Assembly (NCBI RefSeq): GCF_050003625.1
Contig: NC_134397.1
Location: 68,174,669 to 68,238,668, forward strand
Length of the DNA stretch: 64,000 nt
Direction: 5' to 3'
Origin: Haematobia irritans
Lineage: Eukaryota > Arthropoda > Insecta > Diptera > Muscidae
Positions 34,154-49,100 of the stretch are shown here, in pieces; position 1 is the first letter of the stretch; each line of letters starts with the position of its first letter. The notes under the pieces are model-generated. The model was not told the origin of the DNA, searched no databases, and was given only the letters and a program-made list of their open reading frames with translations. A program made the position numbers and the translations under genes.

Positions 34154-37100
34154 TTAATAACGCGACGAAACAGGACCATAACGATCTTGCCCCGAGCGAC
34201 CACTGTTATACATGCCGGCTCCACCACTGCTACCTCCGCCATATCCACCACTTCCACGTTCATTATAGGTGCGATCATAGCGATCTTGTGTCGACGGTAT
34301 TGCACGCCAGCTGTTGTCATCCGATGTACTAGTTTTTGGCCAACCAGAACCAGAATGCATAGTTGAGGACATGCCATTACTAGAGTACTTCATGGATGAA
34401 CCCACTCCACTGCCACCCATGTGAGTCGATGATGAGGGAGCCCACCCACTGCTATTGCCACCGGATCCTCCGCCAAATCCACCTGAGCTATCATAGCGTT
34501 TACTGCCTCTATAACACCGACAAATAGTAAGAATGAGTTAGCGTATGATCTTCACATTTCAACTCTATATTAACATACCCCATATCATCGACGCGTCTGT
34601 AACTGTGAGATGTTGTACGATCTTCATAACGGCCACTACCTCCACTGCCAGTTTTATGCATCGAACTGCTGGAATGATAAGAACTACTTCCACCACCACT
34701 TGTAGTTGGTAAATGGCGAATCTCCACTTCACGCTTATAGTCGTCACGACCGCTTTTACCACCGGACGAATAATCATCTAATCCCCGCTTCGAAGAAGAG
34801 GAAGCCATATAATCTCCACTGCGTTTGGTATAATCATCAGTACTGCGTTTGGTAGGTATATCGGGGAAATCATCAACTGCAGATCGTTTGGTACCACTAG
34901 AACTGCTGCCATAATCCATTCGTTTTGACGATGACGAGGAATAGTCATCTATACGTTTGCTGGATGAAGATGTTCCATAGTCATCGCGTTTATGTGTGCT
35001 GGAGAAAAAGAAGTCGCTTTTTGTAAAAGATTTATTATTGAAAATTATCCATTCAGTGCAGAGAAAAACATAAAAACGATCCATATACCAATGATGATTT
35101 TGTCACAATGATGATAACTTTAGAAAAACTTCAAGGTGTAACAACATTACAATTATAATCACACAAGCTGTCACTAGTTGTTTTGGCATGCGTTTTGCGT
35201 TGGAAGAACTCTTATGGCGACATTCTGATATTCATCACTAAAAAAAAGTTTGTACATAGACCTATTTCACTCCCCTAGTACTTGTTAAATATCACAGATG
35301 AAGTCAAGTGATTTAAAAGTTCCTTTTCGAGTTTTAAAGGATATAAAGAGATTTCCAATAAGAGTTGTTATTTTGTTATTCAACTAACGTTCCCCGTTTC
35401 CGTAACAGAACAATGATTTCTTCACTTGTGTAGCACGTAGCACCGTAAATTTGAAATCAAATCTTGTCCAGGTAAACACCATCGAAATTAGATCATAAAA
35501 ATATTTATCTTCTTCTGGTCCCGTAAGAAACAATGGTTCCATTGTTTGTGTGGAACGTAGCGCCGTCATTTTGAAAGTCAACTTTGCTGCGGTAAACACC
35601 TTCGAAATTACACCACAAAACATCATTAATCATATTTCGATGGTAAGGTCCAATGGTCTCGCCGGATCATAAACCGTAGCAAACTGTCACACGTTTAGGA
35701 TGGAGAGGGTTCGAAACAATAACACTTAAGGTTTCCGAATCCTAGATGTGGTTTCCGAATCCCAGATGCTCGGAGGAATGGACCTCTTTAGTCAAGATGC
35801 CTATACGATTGTCATTTAGATTCGCCATACAGATTTTCACACTATTTTAGAGATTGTTAATAATTTCAATGCATTGTTGAAGCGTCATAATCTTCTTCTG
35901 TTACTATTCCACACAGATCTGCCCTCAACCGTCCGATTCCCACGGTCCCTAACTCAACACTTGCAGGTAACGAACTCATCAACTTAAAAGCAAGATTAAA
36001 AATTATGAATATTATCATAAGCAGAAATTGGTGAAGCGTTGTTACTACTGACTGACCACACACTATCTCATACCGTAATACAAAAATTCATTTGTGGAGG
36101 ATTAAAATGTTTGGCAAATAGAAATTTGTATGGTTCCATCTAGAGGTGTGCATGTGACACGAAATTGTCGTGACTCACAATTATGACAACGGCGTGAGTG
36201 TGCGTGAGCGTGATTAACAAATCAAATGTCGTGCGTGAATCACGGAAATAATTTCTTCGTGAGTGTGAGTGAGTAAAGAATTTCAGAAAAATACGCTCAC
36301 AAAAATAATCCCGCCCACGGACATAAAATGCATACGAGTTGAATTCATTTGCAATTTTAGTGACATCTGGGATGTTAAGAGTTTAAAAACGCTCTCGATT
36401 TAAATCATTAAAGTATTCGTGAGTTACGATATTTTTCGCGTGTCACGGTATTTTTCGTGTCACGACATTTTCGAGCGTGAGTACAAATTTTCTTTTCGTG
36501 AGTGTGCGTGAGTCCTACCAAACTATATCGTGCGTAAGATTTTTCCGTCGTGAGTATGCTTGAGTAAAACATTGCTCACGTGCACACCCCTAGTTACATC
36601 ATATATACGCCCTATACCACCCTCTCCCCACCCTATCTTCGATCCATCGTGGTAAAAATTATTTTCCTCGGGAATTCTTCAACAAAAGAGCTCAAAAATG
36701 TCACTAAATATTAAAAATACTAACATGAGCCGGATTGATAAACCGTTATCGCGTTACTATCTCGTTAATACAAATATTCATTAATACAAAATGCAGACTT
36801 CTTGCTGTGATTACGGCATATATGATCCTATAATCCCATGAATCATTCCAATTTTCAATGCACTGTCCAAATGAAGTATAGATGAAAAGTGGATACAACA
36901 AAAGCTAACTTACCTTCTTGATGTAGTGTCCAAAGTAGAATCAAACCTTGGCGGGGGTGGTGCTTCATAACGATCCGAAGTAGAAGTACGTTTACGATCA
37001 ACTGGATAGTGATCATCACGTTTGCTCAAACGTTTAATAGGGTCATCACGAGTTTCCATAATTCTTCAAATGATCATCCAAAAAGAGCAGAATGGCGAAA

Positions 37101-40100
37101 TTTTGGGAGAAAGAAAATGGCGAAACAAAACAAAAAACATTATTAATTATTAAGTAATAGCGTTTAAGGGAAGAATACCCCCAACTAAGAATAAAATATG
37201 AATCTTTTCATTTTATCTCTTTCACAAACACCGGTGGGTTGTTTTTCGAATAAATCTATATATACAACATAAAGCATACTTAAAGCTCATTTAATACCGT
37301 ACGGAGATTGGGGTATATTTTATGAAAAAAATGATGATTGGTTTGATAGGTCAACGAACAAGAATGTGATGGTTTCGTTTGAGCTTAAGTAATTAGACAT
37401 TATCTTGGCATTCACGCAGCGTTGGATAACACTGTATTCGAAAATCAGAAATATTTTTGGAAGAACTGCGTTTCCGAAAGAGTTTATGAGGATTTCCCAA
37501 CAAATTATTACGCTACTCATACTTTAATGTAGAGTGCACTGGTAACACGCCTATAATTTTTTTCTTTGTAAGTTTTTAAACATAGCATACTTCATCTGTT
37601 GGCGCTTTATCTCAAGACGTTCCAATTCAAGTTTCTCACGTTCCAACTTCTGGCGTTCACGTTCTAAACGCAAGAGTTCAGCCTTCTCACGCTCCAATCG
37701 TTCACGTTCTAAGGCCAATTTTCTACGCTCTTCTGCTAGACGGGTTTCTTCCTGGCGTTGACGTTCTCTTATTTCACGACGACGGCGTTCCTCTTCACGC
37801 AGCTCTCGTTCACGTTCTCGCAAGCGTTGACGTTCTCGTTCTTCACGTATTTTCTTATACGAAAGGATTTCTCGTTGACGCATACGTTCTCGATTTTCCC
37901 TCTGGCGTTGATGATAATTATAACGGCTATCGTTGGTATGCAATGGGCGCCGTCTCGCCGATGATGATTCAGAGCGAGCCTTGTCGCTCCTGATGGTTTC
38001 TTTGCCCTTGTCGTCTTTGGAACGAGATGATTTATCATTGTCGTCTTTCTTCGAGTCACTATCGTCTTTTTTACCTGTGTCGCCGCCAGTGATGGATTTT
38101 TCCTTACCGCTGTTAGAAGATTTCTTAATATCATCCTTCTTGGATTCAGAACGTGTTGAACCAGAAGATTTGCCGCCACCTTCTTTAGCATTTGCAGCAC
38201 CACCACTTCCACCAATTTCATTTTTGGTTCGCTCTACAGAAATAATACGGCCATGTAATTCGGTACGATGCAGATGATCTATACAGCGACTGGCATCACT
38301 GGACGAAGACATGGTTACATAGCCATAGCAACGAGTACCCGGTGTACGAGTATTGGTAACAACTTTTGCTCCAATTACTTTACCATATTTGGAGAAAATC
38401 GTTTTCAAATCACTCGCCCGTGTAGAAGATGATAAGCCGGACACCCAAAGATTACGTGATGCATTTGCCGAAGAGGATGATGATGTTTTGCTGCCACCTG
38501 CTGTTTTCGTGTTTGCGCCATTAGATGACGAAGAGTTGTTTGATGATTTCTCTGGAATTTCCATATAAATAATAACAGAGTAGAGAGAGAAGAAGGTTGA
38601 GTTATATACATAAAAATGTGTTGTACTGAAATGTTTATTATTATTTTTATTTTTTATTTTCTTTTCTTCTTTGGAATTAAAATAGAAATTCTCTTTTAAT
38701 TTTTTTCACTGCATTTTTTTCGCACTGATCACTTGTGTTGTTTAGGTTGCATTTAAAAACTACAACTAAGCACATTTGAGAAATTTCTTTCTTTAGAAAA
38801 TAACAACAAAATTCTTAACAAGAAAGTGTGAATTTACGGAACATGGATGGTCATTATGCGCCTGCACATCGGCTCTGGAGGAGGGGGTTCGAATGATGAT
38901 GAGCTATATATGTTAACTCCTTGTAGCTATTTCTGGAACAATGTTTCTCTATATAGCAGCCATAAATAAAGAAGTTCAATTTCAGGAAAAACTGTATCAA
39001 TGGACCATAATGTAGAAATACCATTACTCTACAGTTTTTGTTGAAAGTTTGTTATCCTTAGGGCTTTCTCATGTCCCAATCCTGTTTTTACAAGTGTCAC
39101 AGCCCTTTATTTTAGGTCCCTGAAAATGTTACCAATCGACTATAATTTAGTACAATCATTATTCTGCTGTTGTAAATCTAGAATTCTTAGGGCTTTCTCT
39201 TGTCACAGTCGTGGGGCAGTAACGGTAGATCCACCATACCGGGTAATTTATTAACTTAAGACAATTATATTGATAAAATCGTCCTCATTCAACAACTATA
39301 GAACATCCAAAGTGTTATCCAAATATAAAGTATTTTATTGTCCTTGTAGATAACCACATTGGTTAAAAAATCCGCTCCTTAGAAATTGTTACGATGGGTC
39401 CTACATCCTATTGCATATTAAAAATGTTTTGTAGGGTTTTAAGTGTTTTATATCCAGAAGTCATCATTTCAAACGTTTCAGCTTTATATTGTCCCAAGCA
39501 AGAAATCGTTTCGTCCAATTGCGATCAATTTTGTTGAAGTCAGCGATACTGATGAGAAATGAAAACTATTCTCCGGTTAACAACGGCACAACTGTTATTT
39601 AGATATTGAAGACGTATACAATTGTCTTATATGTGGTGTCGCATACTACCAACCAAACTGCTGAAACTACAGAAGAAAAAGTAGGTCTCTTGTTATTGAT
39701 CTAACAAGTGATATTGGTTCGTTTAGAAAGAATGTCAATCTTTTCCATCCAGACATGTCTGTGGAAACTATTATTATTCTTTATGTAAGAATTGATAGCA
39801 CATACAAAGGTAATAGAAATGAATCAATTATCAATTATTCCAAAAGTATAGAACACAGTAGTAAACTGTAACGATCGTCGATTGTATCCTGGCTCAAGCT
39901 CCATAATCGCTTTCAAAACTTACATAGGTTTGTATACCTATTGGACTATTTCGTATCTTACTTCAATATTTCAAATAATTGTTGTTTGCGCTCCAATCAT
40001 CAAGTATGGTTCTTGTTGTATACTATATCCTGAGATTGCATTTGTGAAGTTGTTGGAAACTATTAATTTTTTCTGCGAGACGTGCTTTCTGATAACTCAA

Positions 40101-43100
40101 TAATAACCTGAAAATAGAAGTGCAGCAAATAAGATAGCAATATTCCAAAGAAGAAATACTGCCGATTCTTGGGTTAATAAAAATATCCAAATGCTCCAAA
40201 AAGTCCACAACGGTATTGAGCATTCGTAATGCCATTACATTTAAATTGGTATAGTCTCCGACATCAAGTATTTAATCGATGCATCTTTTTAGTTTTTGAT
40301 CCGCAAAGATTTACTGTTTTATCCTTTCCTATCCAATACCAGTCCATAATATGTTTTCTCGTATAAATTCACACTTTCTTGTATTTAAGAATCGAAGTCC
40401 ATATTTTTGCTGTTTCTTAACACTGGATGTCACTTTTTTTATGAATCATATGTTGAATATCCAAAAATGTATGTTTTCTTTTAAACACATTCAATAATTT
40501 TGTTTGACCTGTGTAAAAAGTTACCTTTATCGTCCTTTTGTCCGGATTTCGATTTATCGCTGAAAGAAATGAATACAAAAAATGATGAAATTTTGTCTGC
40601 CACAGTTTAATTGAAGCTATTTGAAATTATTCTAAATTTATATATGTTCGGTAAATGAATTATAGGGCTTTAGAGCTTTATATTTTTTTTTTTGTTTTCC
40701 ATTACCTTTCTTGTTTTTTGTCACTGGTCTTGTCATCCTTTTTCTTTCCTTTATCATCTTTATGACTAGATTTTTTATCATCTTTCCCAGACTTTTCCGA
40801 TTTTGTGTCTTTTGTGGATTTTTTCTCGGACGCTAAAACGGAAAAAAACTCTTGTTAATATTTTCTAAAAAAAAAAAAACAATAAATAATGACTAATGTA
40901 TTAATTTAATTATTTTACATGAATACGTCAAATATTATAGAAACAATTCAACACAATATTTTTTGATCTAAAAACAATTATTAAAATTGTTAATCTTTAT
41001 TCAACGGACTATCAAATTAAAAATGTTTTAATTATTATTTTACAGAGAAGCAAGCGCAAGAGGTTTCATATTCTCCCTTCAAGTACCACAAAACACCTCA
41101 ATGGAGTACAGAAAATGAGGCATTATCAAAGCGTGGACTAACATTCTCCTAACATGAAAAGCTAGTACTAACTCTGTGTTATACAGGTGACGAAGGGCAA
41201 GGTGGGTGTGGGCAACCACGTTGTCAATATGCGTAGAAAAAGATAGCCTATTATCTATAGTGACACCTAAGCACTTTGTGCTCTGAACAAAATTAATCGT
41301 CTGGGAGTCATATAACAAATTAATATCCTCAGAACTACTAGGGGAAAACAGGACTGCCTTAGTTTTTGTCGGGTTCACCGACAATCTGTTCGAAGTCATC
41401 TATGACAATACCAGGTTCATGACATGGTCAATCTTCGCCTGCAACACGTCGGCAAAGTGGCTCTCACCGCTAAAAAGCAATTGAATATCATCCGCATACG
41501 AAAATGGCATGATCAAACAAGCCATTAATTAATGTAATGAATAATAATGGGTCGAGGACCGATCCCTGGGGAACACCGCTTCTCACAGGGAGGACATCAG
41601 AAGCTAAATCTTTATCTTGGACATACTGACGCCAAATATGAATTAATGAGCCTACATGCGTTTGAAGAAAAGCCATAAATGGAATGAAGCTTCCGTATCA
41701 AAATACCGTGGTCTAATCGATCAAATGCCTTTACAAGGTCGAGACAAGGTCCTATGGTTCACAAAATTGCTTTTGATGAAATCAGTCAGACCTACTGACA
41801 ACATCGCAGAACTTCTGTGACTCCTAAAACCACATTGGACGTCGCTGAGCATGTTGTTAAGCTCCAAATATTCCGACATTTGTCTCTTTAAAACATATTC
41901 GACCACCTTCGACAATATGGGCAGCAATGATATTGGCCGATACATATCCAAAGATGTGGGATCGGACTTTTTCCTGATCGGTACAACCTTGCCGATTTTC
42001 CAACCACTTGGAAAGGAAGACGTCATAATAATAGTATTAACTACATGAAGAAAGTACCTCGACAGATGAGGAAAAATTATCTTAAAAAATTTCAAAGGGT
42101 ACCCGTCACAGCCTGGTGCATTAGACTTAATTTGCTCGAAAGCCATAATAAGATAATCGGATGAAATGCAACTGAAGGAAAATCCGGTTTCCACAAAATC
42201 AATCGGAAACGTTCGATCTCCTTCCACAGTAGGACCCAACTGGTTACGCACATAAGCCGAATTCAAATCATTAACATCATCCACCGTAGTATGATCAGAA
42301 CGAAAACCATCATCACTTATTAGTCCATCCCCCCTGATTACATTCCACATCGCTTTCGAACTCGAGCATTCGCGAAACATTGAAGCATGGGATTTGCATT
42401 TCATCCTTCTCTTGGCAGTATTCGCACGATTGCGGGTCCTACAAAATACCCGCCAATTCTCCTCATTCCTCTCGCGATGGAATGCCCTATAGGCAGAATC
42501 TGCCAATGACGGGTGGTACCGAACCTCTAGGGAGTTAAAGACAGAGAGGACGACATTAATTCCATTCATCAAAACATTGAGTTGGAAGTCCACGTCTGAA
42601 GATTCATATATGCCCGCAAAGCCCGCCAATTGCATGAGTGAATCTAACTCATTGGTATCAAAGCGCTCACAATCCACGTACTCGAAAAATTGCGGATTTC
42701 GGCGAGCCGCAACTTCAACTGAAATAAAAATAAATGCATGTTTCGATACATTAGGGCAAATAAACTGACCACGGTGCCCAAATAACCGAGGTGTCGATAT
42801 CAGAAAATAGTCAATCAGGAAGCCCGATGTTATGCTTTCTATTTGGTAAGTGTGGCTTATATTGGTACAGACTAAAGCTCGACCCGAGAATTGGCTTCGA
42901 TATTTGGCCATTAATCGAAAATCTGTTATTTATCTGCCTTCGGCGTGTTGAGGCCGTTTAACCAAACCGGAGCTTGGTTTTACGTGAGGTTATGCTAGTT
43001 TCAACAACAATATATGAGTTTTCAGAAACAACTAAATGTGTGGCAATACATTCCCAATGGGAAATGATGTGTAAGGGCCTGTCCCAATTTGATTGATTTT

Positions 43101-46100
43101 TGTATTGGGACATGTCCATACGTACGAAAGAGGCCAATCACTTTAACCATGGCGGGTTAAATTTATACTTTAGGATATTGCTTGGACTTATCCCAAAGCC
43201 CAGTCCTGAAGGAAACAAATTTGAAAATGTGTTGACCAATATTTCAATAATTCAGTAAATCTGTAGTTCCAATTAGGTTTTACTGTCAAGAGAGTATGTA
43301 AAATAAAAAAATAAAAAAAAAATAAATACAAAATATGAACATATCTTTTGTTTTTTAATTTTTAATAATTTTCCGTAGTACTATTTAGTTTATCTGATCG
43401 GCTCCCCAGCCTAACTATAAATTTTCAGTTTTTGGAAATATAAAATAAATTTATATTAGTCCCAGTACGAGGTAGACAAATACAAATAAAGAATAATAAT
43501 ATCGGAATTAATAAGGTAAGTTCGAATCCATATAATGCGTAAGTTTCAAACGAAAGGAGTTATTACACTGGGAAAATATCCGCAATTCAAGCGGCAACCC
43601 ATTCCAACAACGCACAATTCTCACTAAGAAAGACCTAGCGAAATTACTTCTCCTAATGCGGGGAAGAACCAATTGTGGGTTTCTTGACGAACGCGAAAAG
43701 GAGAAGAAAGAACATAAAGTTAACGGACTAGAAGAATATATAACCTTATGAAATAAAATAAGATTTCGATAGTCAACAAAATTACGGAGAGAGGCCAAGG
43801 AAACTCCTCACGTAGCCAGAAATCGAATCCCTCCTTCGAACATTGTAAGCAAAGCGAACAATCGCATTCACTATGCGTCTGAGCTTCGTAAAAAGTTGTG
43901 CAGAGCACCCTGAGATAATTTCAAGGCCGTAAAGAACTTGAGACATCAAGATCGAATGTGCCAATTTAAGCCTGACATAGAGAGGCAAATATAAACCCGA
44001 TGAATAAATACTGCGTAAAGTAGACCAAATCCTTCCAGACAGTGCATCAATATGGAACTGGAACGAAAGCTCAGAGTCGAGCACGACACCCCAACAACGG
44101 TGTCTATCAACAAACTCAATCCTCTCATTCCCAAGGAGCAATTGCGGCAATTGAGAGTGACTACTCCTCATTAACCAAGGCCCAGCGCATAAATCGATCT
44201 AAACCAGCATTAATCTCACCCTCAAAGTTCCCAGCCAAAGAACCAAAATCACTAAATAGTAAGAAAATGTCATCCGCAAAAACGAACGTCCTACACAAAC
44301 TCGAATTCGTGTAACAATGGACATCATTCACATACAGAATGAACTAGAGTGGTCCTAAAACCGAACCCTGAGGTAAACCAGAAGACAGTGGAAGAAAGCC
44401 AAATTCAGAACCATTTAAAGCAAAAAATTGTTCCCTATGCCTTAAATATGAATAAATCAACCTACAAGCCGATAACGAAAAACTAAATTGACTACCAAGT
44501 TTAGCAATCAATCTTGCATAACTCACGGAGTCAAAGGTCAAGAGACACAAGAGTACTCAAACGACCATTGTTAATATCCGAACGGGCATGATCAGTCAAT
44601 GATAACAACAAATGGGTCGTATTTAGACCCTGGCGAAACGCATATTGAAATTCATGAATAAGACTAGAAGTAGCCTCGAGTATATGCCCCTTCATGATAT
44701 GCTCAACAGTTTTAGAAGCAGCAGGTAGAATAGAAATAGGACGCAAATCACCAGGTTCAGAAATAACACGACATTTGGGTATAGGTACTACACGAGCTTT
44801 CTTTCAAGCGGTAGGAAATGTAGATGTCGTCAGAATGCAGTTTACCAAATCCAAGACAATGCCAGACACAAATGGAAAAATAATTTTAAAAAAATGGATG
44901 GGCACACCATCCACCCCTACCGATTTAGATCCCACGGCGGCGGGTTCTACGCACCGGATTGACCCGATGGATACCAGCCATCGGCCAGCGGCTGCCACCT
45001 CAGTGTACGTGTTGTCTCGTCCATTTTTTCGTGTTGGAGAAGGTGCATCCCGGGGAGCCTTCTCCGTCTGCTTTTGGTCCGAGCCGGGATAGAGGAAAAC
45101 CCCGGACCATGATACTGTGCCGTCTGCCGAAATCGAATTCACCATCGCTCGGTTTCGGTGAGGTGTAACCGGTGCATGGAATGGGTGCACTTCCGGAATT
45201 GCTCCGGCCTAACATCGCTGCGGGAGTATAGTCAAACTGACTTCGTGGCAGGATGCTGTGCCAATGACAGCAGCAGTGGGTCATCTGATTATGTGACCCC
45301 ACCGACTTCTCCCGCACAACAATATTCTCCGCCGCAGCATCTTACACCGAATATTGTTGTACCAGTTCCGGAGAGTGCATCATTTTTGCAATTTAATTGC
45401 AACGGGCTCCGTGGTAAGATTAGTGAGATCGTAGACTTTATGAATCGGAAAAGGATAAGGGTCGCGGCGATCCAGGAAACAAAGCTGAATCCCACCTGCA
45501 GCCTACGACATTGTGATGGGTACAATGTCCTACGGAAGGATCGCACAAGAAATGGAGGTGGTGGCCTGGCTTTCATATTACACCGTTCCGTGCAGTATAG
45601 ACCTATCACGCTTGTGCTAGACACTAATGACCCGTACATGGAATGTATGGGGGTAGCAGTTAAGTGTGGGGCTGCCGAGATAGAGCTATACAATGTGTAC
45701 ATACCGCCGGTTGGTAGCTGTGCTCCTGGTTATAGCCCAAACATTGAGTGGTTGTTGAGCGGGCATAACCGATTGGTTCTAGGAGATTTTAATGCCCACC
45801 ATGAACTTTGGCATTCTCTCCTGGGTAATGACCAGAGGGGCATAGCTTTGGCAGAGCAGATAGACGACTCCACATTTTGCACGGTGAACGAAGAGGCCCC
45901 CACGAGAATTATGGGTGACTGCAGCAGTTCGCCAGACTTATCGTTAGCATCGCCTGGTCTGATAAATGACGTCTCCTGGCAACCCGTCATTTCATTGGGT
46001 TCGGACCACCTCCCCATAATTCTCACCATCAACCGACCCTCCGATTTCATAACCTCTGAACGCCGGACGTTTATTAATCAAAAGAAAGCCAACTGGGAAG

Positions 46101-49100
46101 GCTTCAGAGAATACACCGATCGCCGCTTCAGTGAGCTCCCGTCCCCCTCACATGTTCATGTTGCCCAGAGGGAGTTCCGGGACATCATCAACGCAGCAGC
46201 CGCTCGCTTCATACCCGCTGGTCGAATTGCCCAGGTGAGGCCCAACTTCCCAGCCGAAGCGGCGGGACTCGCAGACGAGCGTGATGAACGCCGTCGTGCT
46301 AACCCTGCTGATCCTAGAATCAGAGAACTAAATCTAGAGATTAGTAAGATAGTCGACGAGCACAAGCGGAACACTTGGTTAGAGCACCTGAAGCAATGTA
46401 ACTTAGGAACAGGAACTGGTAAATTGTGGTCAACAGTTAGAGCCCTCTCGAACCCCTCCACAAGGGATGATGGGATTTCAGTCACATTTGGCGACGTGAC
46501 TGTGACTGATCCGAAGAGGTGCGCCAAATACTTCAACCGACAGTTTGTCGAGCATCCCGAGAGTGATAGAGCGAAAAGGAGAGCCACCCGTCGTGTACGT
46601 GGTCTCCGAGCCGATGACACACCACAATTTACTGCAGTCGAAGTTACCAATGTCATCAACAGCGCGAAACCATCTAAGGCGCTGGGCCCTGACGGAATTT
46701 CAATGCTAATGCTGAAGCATCTGGGAATACTGGGAGTTGAGTACCTGACCAGACTCGTCAATTTGTCTTTGGAATCACACATTATACCCGATGTCTGGAA
46801 AATGGGAAGGGTGATTCCACTACTGAAACCGGGCAAAGATTCGAGCAAAGGTGAATCGTACAGACCGATATCCCTTCTGTCGCCAGTAGCCAAGACACTT
46901 GAGGCATTACTCCTCCCCAGCCTTGTGGAGAATTTTCCAGCTGCCCACCATCAACATGGATTCCGTAAGGTACATAGTACGACAACAGCCTTACATGCCA
47001 TTTCGACACATATTAATAAGGGACTTAACCAGCCCAGGCCGTGTCACAGGACGGTCCTCGTGGCGCTTGACCTATCGAAAGCATTCGATACGGTCAACCA
47101 TGCCACATTATTTGAGGACATCGAGAATACGTCCCTACCGGCAGGAGCGAAGCGTTGGGTGCTGAATTATATGTGTGGACGCCAGTCGTACGTGGAATTC
47201 AGGGACAGAAAGTCAAGACCGCGTAGAGTTAAACAGGGAGTTCCCCAAGGTGGGGTGATATCTCCGGCACTGTTTAACCTCTACATGTCCTCGATTCCAC
47301 CCCCTCCTGACGGCGTCGAGATTGTATCATATGCGGATGACTGTACAATCTTGGCATCTGGGCCCAATGTTGATGACATTTGCGATCGGTTGAACGTCTA
47401 CATAGCTAATCTTACCAGTTATTTCACTGCGAGAAACTTGAGGATATCCCCCACCAAATCCTCAGCCACACTATTTACTACATGGACGGCAGAAGTGCGC
47501 AGGCAGTTGAATATCAGAGTCGATGGAGTAATAATTCCGACCACAAATTACCCCAAGATTCTTGGGGTCACATTCGACAGCCTTTTTAGGTCATCTGCCC
47601 ATGCCACTGCAATTTGTAATAAGCTCCGTGGTAGAAACAAGGTCCTCAAGTCACTAGCCGGCAGTACTTGGGGTGCGGACAAAGAAACCTTGCTAACTAC
47701 TTATAAGGCAATTGGCCGGTCAGTGGTAAACTATGCAGCGCCAGTGTGGACACCGCAGACCAGTGATACGCAGTGGAATAACATACAAACCTGCCAGAAC
47801 GCTGCTCTTAGAACTGCGACTGGGTGTCTCCGCAGCACACCCCTGGATCACCTTTATGTGGAGACAAAGATCATCCCTGTGCGAAGACACAACTACATGT
47901 TGTCAAAGCAGTATCTCCTGGGTTGTTATCGCAGTAATCATCCAAACCACCATCTTATGGATACACAACCACCACCCAGGAACGTAAGGGTTGATATACA
48001 TAATCTAGAGCGCGAGATCCAGCGCTATAAAAGAGAGCCTCTAGATCAAGCAGCGTACCAGGCAGGTTTGAACAGGATTCATGAGGATACTGTAGCTGAA
48101 GCGGTGAGAAGCTACAAGGTTAATCCTGTTCTTGGAGTCCGACCACCGCCCATAGCACCGGAGGAAAGAGACCTCCCACGGCAGACTAGGGTAGTTTTGG
48201 CCCAATTAAGATCAGGCAAGTGCAGCCGCCTCAATTCCTACTTATCGGTGATTGATAGCAGCGTAGCTGACGTTTGTCCAATTTGCAACCAAGGGCCACA
48301 CGACACGCGTCATCTTTTCTCTTGCCCAGCCAAACCAACCCGACTTACCACCAGATCACTCTGGACACACCCCATCTTAGTCGCAGAGTTCCTTGATCTG
48401 CCAACAAGCTGATGTACCAAGCGTATAACATGAAATGGATGAGATCACAATAAACTGTTACAACAACAACAACAACCGATTTAGATTTAACTTTCCCCAT
48501 AGCCTCAAGAAACTCAACCTCATCGACACAACGAAAAGAAAATGTCGAATCAGACTCATGGAAATGATCAAAATCGAATTCTTCAACCCGGCTGACAGGA
48601 AATGCACCGTTGGCGAAAAAGGCATTAATCTATATATATATATATATATATAAAATTCAATCTATGTTTGTTTATTTGTTTGTTTGTTTGTTTGTATGAA
48701 CCGAGTTGGCTCCGAAACGGCTGAACCGATTTACTTGAAACTTTCAGAGATCATAGGGGACGTTCATGTGGTTAAAATAGGGTACCTCATTTTTTGACAC
48801 CTGGTCGCGGAGGGGGACCTCCCCTTTGTCGGACTTTTTCAAAATTGGACCAAAGTTGACCGATTTGCTTGAAATTTTCATTGAAGGTTGGGGTTGGCAA
48901 CTAGACAAAGATCCGCGGAGGGGGACCTCCCCTTTGTTCGACTTTTTTTAAAGTACAGTGAAGAAACTAAAATTCTCTAAATTATCTGAGATTTAAAAAG
49001 AACATGCGGTGAGGTTATGGAATTAATATGGGGTACCTGATGATTTCATATGCGGACGGGCAGGGGAACCTCCCCCTTGCCTTACTTTTTGAAACTTGGA

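Noticed and set aside
46156..46893. 245-codon minus-strand frame
   Set aside because: Antisense shadow of the intact retrotransposon ORF.
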